Assembly: GCA_964653595.1 (NCBI GenBank)
Contig: CAZZHH010000021.1
Coordinates: 1-58,284 of the forward strand
Source of the DNA: JBAXTE01 sp964653595
Lineage (GTDB): Bacteria > Bacteroidota > Bacteroidia > Bacteroidales > WCHB1-69
Direction of reading: 5' to 3'
DNA length: 58,284 nucleotides
Both the position numbers and the translations under genes were made by a program. Position 1 is the first letter of the stretch, and every line of letters starts with the position of its first letter. This document shows positions 1-7,887 of the stretch, piece after piece. Under the pieces are notes generated by a model that had not been told where the DNA came from, searched no databases, and saw only the letters and a program-made list of their open reading frames with translations.

Positions 1-25
1 AAAGGGAGAAAGCTTTTCTCTCTTT
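1..25. terminator. Hairpin at window edge, possible terminator
   Basis: An 11-bp stem (one G-T pair) with loop GCT spans bases 1-25 and is followed by a T-rich stretch. It could end a gene lying left of the window. The upstream gene is not visible, so direction is uncertain. Confidence 0.35.
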
Positions 26-105
26 CTTCTGAAAAAATATTTATTATTTTACCCTGTAAAGTTGCATTTATTACTTGAATTTAGGAATAAAAAAAATCAG
101 CGGAA

Positions 106-3100
106 ATGGACCCTTTAAAATCGAAAGCACTGGAGGCAAATTTAGCTCAAACGAGAAAAATCGAGTTTGAGATTCCCGAAAAACATCAATGGTTGTTGTC
201 TTTGTCCCAAAAGTACTGGGGCATTCACACCCGGACGAAAGAGTTTTTGACGGAATTCCACCATCCATACTCAAACAGGAAAGAGGTCATCCAGCAGCTA
301 ATAAACATTTCATCCAGCGATTTTTGGATATACAAGGATTTGCCCGAACGAGAAAAAGTCCTCCCTCTTTTTTTGGACATTTTCGACACGCTACTGAAAG
401 AGAAGCTACCCGACGAATCATCCAAACAGCTTATATTCATATATCTAAATTTTTTCAGCAAAAACAGCGACACCTTTTTGGAGTTCGACATGGCAGTGGA
501 TGCCTTTTTGGAAATATTGGAATACAACTTCGAAGCCAAATATTTCAGCTACATCGTCAACCTAAACTGTTTTTTCAACTGTCTGGACAAATTATCACGC
601 GACCAAAGGACCCAAGGCAGGGCATTGTCGTTTATGCGCAAACTGATCGGCAAGAGCATCAGTTTTTGGGAAAACAGCACAAAAATAGATCAATGGTATC
701 AGGATCACAAAGCCAAAATGTCCGATGATTACACGAAAGAGATCAATTCATTGGGCACAGATTTTTTCTCCCGATGGAGAACGAATCTCGAGGGGAGCGA
801 AAGTTGGGAGGAGTTGGTTAAAAGCACTTACACCTTTTCGGACATCATCGACGCATTCAGGAAGAAAATCGATCTCTTCCAAAAAGCCACCGAACAATTT
901 TATTACATTTTCTTTCTGATCCACCTTCCAGGGATGATCTACCATCGGAGTTACCTTCTGGTGGATCTGAACAAAGCGATCAAGCGGATAAGTTCGGAAC
1001 TCAACGATGAACAGATCCTCCAATCGATCAATGAACTTTTCCTCCTTTTTTCGGAATTGAAGAGCAGCAACACAAATTTGATTTTGGATTCGATGCTCAC
1101 CCTCGGAAAGGAGATCATCAACACCCATAACGAAAAACTGATCCACCATTTCGAGAACAAGATCATTGCGTTCGGATTCGAGAAGCCGGGGATCGCCTAT
1201 CTGACAAACGATTGGGAGCTAAAGGTAAACCCAAACCATGTAAAGAACATCCGGGTTTGGCTTGAGTTGATCGAATACAACCCAGAAATGATGAAAAACC
1301 TACTCTCGGCACTGATCATCAATTTGCGCATCGGGGGGATTTTCATTTTCGACACGGATCTCTTCCAAAAAGATGTCACCCAGCTCCTGAACTCGAAAAT
1401 ATCGCCCACATACAAACAGATCAAACAACTCACCCGAATTTTCCCGGTCTATTTCAACGAGATCGGGGCCGAGGGAGTGCTTCGGGATGTCACCACGAAG
1501 GTAGATGAACTCTCTAAGAGGAATGACAAACTGATCCATTTCCTGCGCAAACAGATTCATACTGAAGGCAATAACTCACACATCCAGATCACATACCAGG
1601 TTATTCGCTTCTGGCATGATTTGGATATTGGCAGACTGAAAGAGGTGGTTCCCCAAAACGTACTCGACACCATCGACACGGAGAGCGCATGGGTGAAAGG
1701 CGTTCACGAGGTCATCACCCAAATCTGCCAATACAGCAAGAAACCGCTGGAAGAGATCATCGAAATGGAGAGAACCGAGGTGAAGAAGATCCTTTCGAAC
1801 ATCGCCCACGCAAACAAAAACGACCTCACCCGAGTCGGTTTGATGATCGAATTGTTTCAGATCTTAAAAGAAAAATACTCGTTTGAAGCCAACAACATAA
1901 TCGACATCCTAAAACATTACCATTTCATCGAAACAGCCGACATCGAAAACCTAAGACTATGCCTCAGGGAGAAGAAAGACATCGAAGCACTAAATGTGAT
2001 CTACTCCTTAATGATCCAACTGAACGATATCATTTTCGACCCGGCCAATAGCGAGGGATGGGAGAACATCTACTACAAACGGCATATCGCCTTCGGAATC
2101 CCGTCGATGTATGGTGAATACCATGAATCGAAGTTTGAGGCATTGGGTTTAACCTTCCGATTGGAACAGGTTGCATCCGTTTTGGTCAGTCGCATCGTAG
2201 CCGAGATCAACACCGAATACTTCACAGCCAAAACGCTCAAAAAGATCTTCTCGGTCATCCAACTTTTAGTCAAAGGGCTTCGGCTCGACGGAATCTCTGA
2301 TCAAGGATTTGATTCAAAGTTGGAGATGTTTCAGTACAGCCTTACTTCGAAAAGCTTCACCATCAAGCAGTACATCAACATATTCCAATTCATGGAGGTG
2401 AGCATCAAAGAGATCATCAACAAATACTTTATCCGTCCTTACGTTGACTTGTTGGAGATTATCATTCCCCAGCACGATTTTCCGGTCGATCCCTCCTCTT
2501 CCAATGCCCGCAAGAAACTGATCGTGCAGAAATCGGAGGGGTTTTACCGTGAATTGCTCTCTTCCGCGTTTTTAATTCAAACCCTCGACAATTTTATCGG
2601 CGACATTCTGAACAATCTACGGAAAATGGTGAGCAATCTTTCGGATGAAGAGATTCAAAACATCATGACCTATGATTCTGAACTGATTCTAAGCCCGCTA
2701 TATCAGAAAACGCCCATTCTGGACAATCAGGTTTTCTTGGGATCAAAGGCCTATTACCTGAAAAAGTTGTACCTCAACAACTACCCAGTTCCCCCTGGAT
2801 TTGTGATTTCCACGGAGGTTTTCCGAAGAGTGAACTCCATCATCAAGCTCTCCTCGCTGAATGCCGAAATCGATGCGATCGTGGGGCATCACATCGCCGA
2901 ACTCGAACGCATATCGGGATTGAAATTCGGGAACCCCAAAAAGCCTCTGCTGTTAAGCGTCCGTTCCGGAGCCGCAATCTCGATGCCAGGGGCGATGAAC
3001 ACATTCCTGAATGTAGGGTTAAACGACGAAATCACCGAATCCCTGAGCAAGCAGGAAAACTACGGATGGACCTCATGGGACTGCTACCGCCGCTTGCTTC

Positions 3101-4200
3101 AAACCTGGGGGATGTCGTATGGGTTGTCGAGAAACGACTTCGACCAGATAATGAAACATTACAAATTGAAGTATGACGTTTCACGCAAGGTTGATTTCAC
3201 GCCTCAAAACATGAAGGAGATCGCCTATGCCTATAAAAAGTTACTTGTCGACCACCAGATCCACTTCGAATCAAATCCATTCCTGCAGATCAAAGAGGCG
3301 ATCATTTCGGTCTTCAACTCGTGGTACACCCCGAGAGCCATCGTCTATCGGGACCACATGCAGATTGCCGAGGAGTGGGGCACGGCGGTGATCGTCCAAC
3401 AAATGGTTTTCGGCAACCTGCATTACGAATCGGGCTCAGGAGTGCTGTTCACCCACGACATCCAGGACAATGATTCGGAGGTGACCCTGACGGGTGATTT
3501 TTCATTTCTGAGCCAAGGGGAGGACATCGTGGCCGGATTGATCAACACCCTGCCAATCAGCGAACGTCAACGGATAAAGCACTACCATAAATGCCCGTTT
3601 TCACTCGAGTCCGAATTCCCGAAAATTTTCAGCAAACTACAGGACATTGCACACAATCTCATCGACATCGACGGATTTGGGCACCAAGAGATAGAGTTCA
3701 CCTTTGAGACTTCGAATCCGGAAGATCTATACATTTTACAGACCCGGGACATGTCGATCCGGAAAAACAGCAAAATCAACCTATTCGACGAATCCGAAAA
3801 CAAGATGGAACGGGTGGGTTGCGGGATCGGAATCGGGAACGATGTGTTAAACGGGATAATCGTTTTCGATATGGAGGATATCGAATTTTCAAAAAACAAC
3901 CATGCGGGGAAACCCACCATACTGATCCGGCCCGACACGGTTCCGGACGACATCGAAATGATCTTTGAATGTCAGGGATTGTTGACCGGAAAGGGAGGGG
4001 CCACATCCCACGCCGCAGTAACCGCCTCCACGCTTGGCAAAGTTTGCGTGGTGAACTGCGACGACATGATAGTCAATGAAAAGGAGAAAAAATGCACCAT
4101 CAATGGAACGGCATTTTCGGCGTTTGACCCCATTGCCATCGATGGCAACAACGGGGTGGTTTACAAAGGCCATTACCCCACCAAATTTCAAGAATTATAA
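106..4200 (+). CDS. Pyruvate-phosphate-dikinase-like protein without PEP/pyruvate barrel, giant N-terminus
   Basis: 1,364 residues. Residues about 875-1240 are a PPDK-type ATP-grasp domain: GSKAYYLKKL then VPPGF near 879-900, SVRSGAAISMPG near 950, and GVLFTHD near 1112, each close to the PPDK consensus. The C-terminus is a phosphohistidine swivelling domain with the GGATSHAAV motif; the predicted phospho-His is His1302. The protein stops there, so the C-terminal TIM barrel that binds pyruvate/PEP in PPDK and PEP synthase is absent. Residues 1-870 resemble no family I recognise; they look mostly helical and soluble. By analogy with rifampin phosphotransferase and glucan water dikinase, the N-terminus may supply another acceptor substrate; this is inference. 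The start ATG has no better upstream alternative. A GAPDH-like gene follows 16 bp later, probably in the same operon. GC content is higher than in most of the window. Confidence 0.8.
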   Translation: MDPLKSKALEANLAQTRKIEFEIPEKHQWLLSLSQKYWGIHTRTKEFLTEFHHPYSNRKEVIQQLINISSSDFWIYKDLPEREKVLPLFLDIFDTLLKEKLPDESSKQLIFIYLNFFSKNSDTFLEFDMAVDAFLEILEYNFEAKYFSYIVNLNCFFNCLDKLSRDQRTQGRALSFMRKLIGKSISFWENSTKIDQWYQDHKAKMSDDYTKEINSLGTDFFSRWRTNLEGSESWEELVKSTYTFSDIIDAFRKKIDLFQKATEQFYYIFFLIHLPGMIYHRSYLLVDLNKAIKRISSELNDEQILQSINELFLLFSELKSSNTNLILDSMLTLGKEIINTHNEKLIHHFENKIIAFGFEKPGIAYLTNDWELKVNPNHVKNIRVWLELIEYNPEMMKNLLSALIINLRIGGIFIFDTDLFQKDVTQLLNSKISPTYKQIKQLTRIFPVYFNEIGAEGVLRDVTTKVDELSKRNDKLIHFLRKQIHTEGNNSHIQITYQVIRFWHDLDIGRLKEVVPQNVLDTIDTESAWVKGVHEVITQICQYSKKPLEEIIEMERTEVKKILSNIAHANKNDLTRVGLMIELFQILKEKYSFEANNIIDILKHYHFIETADIENLRLCLREKKDIEALNVIYSLMIQLNDIIFDPANSEGWENIYYKRHIAFGIPSMYGEYHESKFEALGLTFRLEQVASVLVSRIVAEINTEYFTAKTLKKIFSVIQLLVKGLRLDGISDQGFDSKLEMFQYSLTSKSFTIKQYINIFQFMEVSIKEIINKYFIRPYVDLLEIIIPQHDFPVDPSSSNARKKLIVQKSEGFYRELLSSAFLIQTLDNFIGDILNNLRKMVSNLSDEEIQNIMTYDSELILSPLYQKTPILDNQVFLGSKAYYLKKLYLNNYPVPPGFVISTEVFRRVNSIIKLSSLNAEIDAIVGHHIAELERISGLKFGNPKKPLLLSVRSGAAISMPGAMNTFLNVGLNDEITESLSKQENYGWTSWDCYRRLLQTWGMSYGLSRNDFDQIMKHYKLKYDVSRKVDFTPQNMKEIAYAYKKLLVDHQIHFESNPFLQIKEAIISVFNSWYTPRAIVYRDHMQIAEEWGTAVIVQQMVFGNLHYESGSGVLFTHDIQDNDSEVTLTGDFSFLSQGEDIVAGLINTLPISERQRIKHYHKCPFSLESEFPKIFSKLQDIAHNLIDIDGFGHQEIEFTFETSNPEDLYILQTRDMSIRKNSKINLFDESENKMERVGCGIGIGNDVLNGIIVFDMEDIEFSKNNHAGKPTILIRPDTVPDDIEMIFECQGLLTGKGGATSHAAVTASTLGKVCVVNCDDMIVNEKEKKCTINGTAFSAFDPIAIDGNNGVVYKGHYPTKFQEL

Positions 4201-4216
4201 ATCAAAAAACAACAAT

Positions 4217-5470
4217 ATGAAAACAACTGTTAGTGAAAAAAAGCTCCTGGGAATCAATGGACTGGGGCGCATCGGAAAACTAAGCCTCTGGTATCATTTG
4301 GTTGCGCGGGACTTTGACGGGCTGGTCATCAATGTCGGTAGAGAAGTCGGGAAAAGCCTCGAAGACCTCATCCATTCGATCAGCACAGATTCAACGTATG
4401 GCTCGTTGAACAATTTCCTTCACGGACATTCGGGCAAAAGATGCAAAATCGAAATTGTTGACAGCGAAAAAAAAGTGATTGAAATTGACGGATTTCCGAT
4501 TAAGATATTGACCAAAGAGCGAAACCCGCAAAACATCAACTGGAAAGAGGAGGGAGTGCGTGTGGTGGTAGATTGCACGGGAAAATTCATCGACCCCACC
4601 ACGCCTGACAACGACCCAAAAGGGAGCATATTGGGACACTTGAATGCCGGAGCGCAAAAAGTGATTGTGAGCGCCCCTTTCAAGATAAAAAATGCCGCCT
4701 TGGCAGACACGGGCGACTTTCCCACCTTGATTTACGGCATCAACCACATGAGCTACAACCCATTGAAACACCATGTGATTTCGGCCGCAAGCTGCACCAC
4801 AACTGGGTTGGCGCACATGATCAGCCCGCTTCTCGAAGACAAAGAGACGAACAATATCCTGACGGCTTCATTATCAACAGTTCACGCCGCAACCAACACC
4901 CAAAGTGTTCTGGATTCGGTCCCATCAACGGGGACTTCGGATTTGAGAAAAAACAGATCGGTGTTGAACAACATCATCCTCTCCTCGACAGGAGCCGCCA
5001 AAACATTAGAAAAGGTGTTGCCTCAAATAACCAATTTCGGATTCATGGCCGATTCGATCCGCATCCCGACCACTTCGGTCTCGTTGATCGCCCTAAACAT
5101 CACCTTCAATTCCCGCTTAAACGAAAACGGCATACCCATGATCAATGCCGATTACATCAAAAATATTTATAGAATGGCCGCTACCGGGGCACAGAAAGAG
5201 TTACTGTATTTCAGCACAAATCAAAACGTTTCGCTCGACCTATTGGGCTTCCCGGCAGCCATTGTGATCGAAGGAAATGAGATCCATACCCGGACAGGAT
5301 TTTTGAATGTACCGAACGAAGCATTGGCATTCGCTGGAGTCAAAAGCACCCAAGACATCAACATCCCGGTCACTCACGCGAAGATCATGGGATGGTATGA
5401 CAATGAATTCGGGAGCTATGTGAACTGCTTGGGCAAATTGACCGAGCATGTCGCCTCCCACATCGGATAA
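4217..5470 (+). CDS. Divergent glyceraldehyde-3-phosphate dehydrogenase-like protein
   Basis: 417 residues, against about 335 for ordinary GAPDH. The start at 4217 is chosen because GINGLGRIGKL, the Rossmann nucleotide-binding motif, follows at once; the longer open frame from 4076 only overlaps the previous gene. The catalytic Cys is kept (Cys193 in SCTTTG, where GapA has SCTTNC), as are a TVHAAT histidine motif, SSTGAA, RIPT and WYDNEFG. Several insertions separate these blocks. Core catalytic residues suggest an active aldehyde dehydrogenase, but substrate and cofactor may differ from GapA. It follows the dikinase-like gene by 16 bp and faces canonical gapA across a strong terminator, so the window holds two GAPDH-family genes. 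Confidence 0.85.
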   Translation: MKTTVSEKKLLGINGLGRIGKLSLWYHLVARDFDGLVINVGREVGKSLEDLIHSISTDSTYGSLNNFLHGHSGKRCKIEIVDSEKKVIEIDGFPIKILTKERNPQNINWKEEGVRVVVDCTGKFIDPTTPDNDPKGSILGHLNAGAQKVIVSAPFKIKNAALADTGDFPTLIYGINHMSYNPLKHHVISAASCTTTGLAHMISPLLEDKETNNILTASLSTVHAATNTQSVLDSVPSTGTSDLRKNRSVLNNIILSSTGAAKTLEKVLPQITNFGFMADSIRIPTTSVSLIALNITFNSRLNENGIPMINADYIKNIYRMAATGAQKELLYFSTNQNVSLDLLGFPAAIVIEGNEIHTRTGFLNVPNEALAFAGVKSTQDINIPVTHAKIMGWYDNEFGSYVNCLGKLTEHVASHIG

Positions 5471-5474
5471 ATGA

Positions 5475-5536
5475 GATCTTTTCAATCAATAAAAAAGCCT
5501 GTGTTCGCACAGGCTTTTTTATTGATTGAAAAGATC
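5475..5536. terminator. Bidirectional terminator, 29-bp perfect stem with TTCG loop
   Basis: Bases 5475-5503 and 5508-5536 are exact reverse complements around the loop TTCG. The core AAAAAAGCCTGTG/CACAGGCTTTTTT supplies a T-tract in both directions. It lies between the convergent GAPDH-like gene and gapA. Confidence 0.93.
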
Positions 5537-5539
5537 CAA

Positions 5540-6544
5540 TTATTTTACGGTATTCATGTGCTGCAGCAAATCAAGCACTTTGTTCGAATAGCCCCACTCG
5601 TTGTCGTACCAAGCCACCAACTTGACAAAGTTCGGGTTCAGCATCATCCCGGCTTTGGCGTCGAAAATGGAGGTTCTCGGGTCGGTCATGAAATCGGAAG
5701 AGACAACATCCTCTTCGGTATATCCCAGAACCCCTTTCAATTCGTTTTCCGAAGCCTTCTTCATGACGGCCTTGATTTCGTCGTAGGTCGTGGATTTCTC
5801 GATCCTACAGGTCAGGTCAACCACCGAAACGTTGAGGGTAGGCACGCGAAACGACATCCCGGTCAATTTCCCTTTCAGATCGGGAATCACTTTCGTAACG
5901 GCAATAGCCGCCCCCGTAGAGGAAGGGATGATGTTTCCGGCAGCGGCACGTCCTCCGCGCCAGTCTTTCGCAGAGGGGCCGTCCACCGTTTTTTGGGTTG
6001 CGGTGGTCGAGTGAACAGTGGTCATCAGACCCTCGATCATGGTATAATTGTCGTGAATCACTTTTACAAGGGGGGCCAAACAATTGGTTGTACAGGAGGC
6101 GTTTGAGACAATCGGTTCGCCATTATAGGTGTTGTGGTTGACGCCCATCACAATAGTCGGGATTCCATCCTTGGAAGGAGCAGAAATCACGACGCGCTTG
6201 GCGCCGGCCTTGATGTGAGCTGAAGCCGCTTCCTCTGTGATAAAAAGTCCGGTTGACTCCACCACATACTCGGCGCCCACTTCGTTCCATTTGAGGTTTT
6301 CGGGAGAGCGTTCGGCCGTGATACGGATGGGGTTGCCATTGACCACCAGTTTTCCGTCCTGAACTTCGACATCTCCGTTGAAACGTCCATGGACAGTGTC
6401 ATATTTTAGCATGTATGCCATATAATCAACACTTATCAAATCGTTGATTGCGACCACTTGGATATCTTCGCGCTGAAGGGATGCCCTGAAAACCAGGCGA
6501 CCAATGCGGCCAAAGCCATTGATTCCTACTTTAATCTTACTCAT
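5540..6544 (-). CDS. gapA: Glyceraldehyde-3-phosphate dehydrogenase, glycolytic type
   Basis: 334 residues, the normal length. It catalyses NAD-linked oxidation and phosphorylation of glyceraldehyde 3-phosphate in glycolysis, in the cytoplasm. GINGFGRIGR opens the Rossmann domain; Cys151 (SNASCTTNCLAP) and His178 (TVHSTT) are the catalytic pair; SSTGAA, FRVPT and WYDNEWGYSNK are all present. The start at 6544 is chosen over the longer frame to 6580 because MSKIKVGING matches the family N-terminus. A TAnnTTTG element lies 54 bp upstream. GC content is high, like the two preceding genes. Confidence 0.97.
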   Translation of the reverse strand: MSKIKVGINGFGRIGRLVFRASLQREDIQVVAINDLISVDYMAYMLKYDTVHGRFNGDVEVQDGKLVVNGNPIRITAERSPENLKWNEVGAEYVVESTGLFITEEAASAHIKAGAKRVVISAPSKDGIPTIVMGVNHNTYNGEPIVSNASCTTNCLAPLVKVIHDNYTMIEGLMTTVHSTTATQKTVDGPSAKDWRGGRAAAGNIIPSSTGAAIAVTKVIPDLKGKLTGMSFRVPTLNVSVVDLTCRIEKSTTYDEIKAVMKKASENELKGVLGYTEEDVVSSDFMTDPRTSIFDAKAGMMLNPNFVKLVAWYDNEWGYSNKVLDLLQHMNTVK

Positions 6545-6597
6545 AATACCTTGTTTTAATTTTTGACTGTATTTATGCAAAATCTATTAATTCTTTG

Positions 6598-6605
6598 CAA
6601 ATTTA
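6598..6605 (-). promoter_or_regulatory. -7 promoter element for gapA
   Basis: The minus strand reads TAAATTTG, matching the Bacteroidota TAnnTTTG consensus, 54 bp before the gapA start. I saw no clear -33 TTTG at the usual distance. Confidence 0.55.
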
Positions 6606-6640
6606 CATAATATACCTTTCAAGAATCGCTCCTTTTTGTT

Positions 6641-6663
6641 AAAACACACGTCACGTGTTTTTT
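6641..6663. repeat. Palindrome between gapA and cyclophilin promoters
   Basis: AAAACACACG, loop TCA, then CGTGTTTTTT: 9 of 10 positions pair. It sits where the -33 region of the rightward promoter would be, so it could be an operator or simply a small hairpin. Confidence 0.4.
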
Positions 6664-6668
6664 TTCGC

Positions 6669-6676
6669 TAATTTTG
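6669..6676 (+). promoter_or_regulatory. -7 promoter element for the cyclophilin gene
   Basis: TAATTTTG matches TAnnTTTG and lies 26 bp before the ATG at 6702. Confidence 0.6.
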
Positions 6677-6701
6677 CACTGAATTTAAAAACAGAATAAA
6701 G

Positions 6702-7142
6702 ATGTTAAAAGCAAAAATTAATACTGAAAAAGGGACCATGGATGTTGTTTTCTTCGAAAATGACGCACCAAATACCGTAAAGAACTTTGTTACCCTTGCA
6801 GAAAAAGGGTTTTACAATGGCTTGAAATTTCACCGCGTAATTCCTGACTTCGTCATCCAAGGCGGTTGTCCTATCGGCAACGGAGCCGGTGGTCCTGGTT
6901 ATTCAATCGATTGCGAAACCAGTGGCGAAAATCAATACCACGATCGTGGTGTGTTATCGATGGCACATGCTGGTAAAAACACTGGAGGTTCACAATTTTT
7001 CATCTGCCATAGTCGCAGAAACACGGCTCATCTCGACCGGATGCATACCTGTTTTGGAAAGGTTGTGGAGGGGTTAGAAGTGATAGACTCCATCCGTCAG
7101 GGTGACAAAATCACCTCTATTGAGATTATCCGCGAAGCATAA
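6702..7142 (+). CDS. Peptidyl-prolyl cis-trans isomerase, cyclophilin type
   Basis: 146 residues with no signal peptide, so a cytoplasmic single-domain cyclophilin that isomerises X-Pro bonds during folding. Family motifs run in order: NFVTLAEKGFYNG, FHRVIPDFVIQGG, GGPGYSI, MAHAGKNTGGSQFFI, HLDRMHTCFGKV and G-LEVID. The FHRVI arginine and the SQFFI segment belong to the active site. The gene is a single unit: its own TAnnTTTG promoter lies 26 bp upstream and a 14-bp stem terminator lies immediately downstream. Confidence 0.95.
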   Translation: MLKAKINTEKGTMDVVFFENDAPNTVKNFVTLAEKGFYNGLKFHRVIPDFVIQGGCPIGNGAGGPGYSIDCETSGENQYHDRGVLSMAHAGKNTGGSQFFICHSRRNTAHLDRMHTCFGKVVEGLEVIDSIRQGDKITSIEIIREA

Positions 7143-7159
7143 AAGGATAATCATCACCA

Positions 7160-7200
7160 ATAACGACCAATTTATAGATAGAATTGGTCGTTATTTTTTA
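7160..7200. terminator. Bidirectional terminator between cyclophilin and RNase H genes
   Basis: A perfect 14-bp stem (7160-7173 with 7183-7196), loop of 9, ends in a T-tract to the right. It overlaps the last codons of the convergent RNase H gene. Confidence 0.85.
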
Positions 7201-7818
7201 TTTCCTACCAAAATCTGCTGGAATTTCACCCCATTTTTCGGAAGGCCATTTTAAAATTGGATTAGAGTATGTGTTGTTAACCAACCACATTTCGGCACGT
7301 TTTATTTGATCGTACCAAGCTTTATTGCTATCCGATAGAGGATGTTTTGTTTTACATTTTTTATCGCGCACCCAAGCCATGGCTGTTACGGAATCGGAAT
7401 ATATTGGAATATTGCTATTTTTACTTTTCAAAAAAGCCAATCCGTGAACCAAAGCTAGAAACTCACCAATATTATTAGTACCATCCGGATATGGACCACA
7501 TTTAAATAACTCTTTTTTGCTATCTGTAATCACTCCCCGATACTCCATTGGCCCTGGCACACCAGCACATGCAGCATCCACGGATATGCTTGGGATAATG
7601 GGTGAGGCAGTAGATGGTAATATTTTCTTTTGGGCTGTTCCAATATAAACGGTATAAGGTACTTTTATGGCTCTTTCGGCCTCTTCAATAGATTCAAAAG
7701 ATTTGAATTTTGCACCCTCATAACCAACAATTTGTTTTTGACACTCTTCCCAACTTGCATAAATACCTGGAGAAATTCCCTGCCAAACGACATAATATTT
7801 GCAATTTTTCTTTGCCAT
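7198..7818 (-). CDS. Ribonuclease HI with N-terminal viroplasmin-type domain
   Basis: 206 residues. Residues 1-48 (KYYVVWQGISPGIYASW...GYEGAKFKSF) are the RNA/DNA-hybrid-binding viroplasmin/RHBD domain of eukaryotic-like RNase H. The rest is an RNase H fold: DAACAG, GEFLALVHGL, IYSDS and the C-terminal ADF carry the acidic metal ligands. The enzyme removes RNA from RNA:DNA hybrids (R-loops, Okazaki primers). The start at 7818 is chosen because MAKKNCKYYVVW is the family N-terminus and the promoter element 7843-7850 lies inside the longer open frame. Confidence 0.9.
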   Translation of the reverse strand: MAKKNCKYYVVWQGISPGIYASWEECQKQIVGYEGAKFKSFESIEEAERAIKVPYTVYIGTAQKKILPSTASPIIPSISVDAACAGVPGPMEYRGVITDSKKELFKCGPYPDGTNNIGEFLALVHGLAFLKSKNSNIPIYSDSVTAMAWVRDKKCKTKHPLSDSNKAWYDQIKRAEMWLVNNTYSNPILKWPSEKWGEIPADFGRK

Positions 7819-7832
7819 AAACTCAATTGTTG

Positions 7833-7840
7833 TATTTTTG
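7833..7840 (+). promoter_or_regulatory. -7 promoter element for the GldH-like/uvrC operon
   Basis: TATTTTTG matches TAnnTTTG, 55 bp from its start to the ATG at 7888. Only two bases separate it from the opposing RNase H promoter element. Confidence 0.6.
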
Positions 7841-7842
7841 TG

Positions 7843-7850
7843 CAAATATA
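7843..7850 (-). promoter_or_regulatory. -7 promoter element for the RNase H gene
   Basis: The minus strand reads TATATTTG, 25 bp from the chosen start at 7818. Confidence 0.6.
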
Positions 7851-7887
7851 AATCATTCCTTTTATAAACAGAACAATATTTCAAAAC

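Noticed and set aside
106..4200. Complete pyruvate phosphate dikinase or PEP synthase
   Set aside because: The protein ends right after the phospho-His domain; the C-terminal PEP/pyruvate barrel is missing.
4076..4216. Longer GAPDH-like start at 4076
   Set aside because: The extra 47 residues overlap the end of the dikinase-like gene and are basic and unlike any GAPDH N-terminus; MKTTVSEKKLLGINGLGRIG at 4217 fits.
5471..6106. 211-residue open frame on the plus strand
   Set aside because: It lies opposite gapA, which has full family motifs and a promoter; the plus-strand product resembles nothing and begins inside the terminator palindrome.
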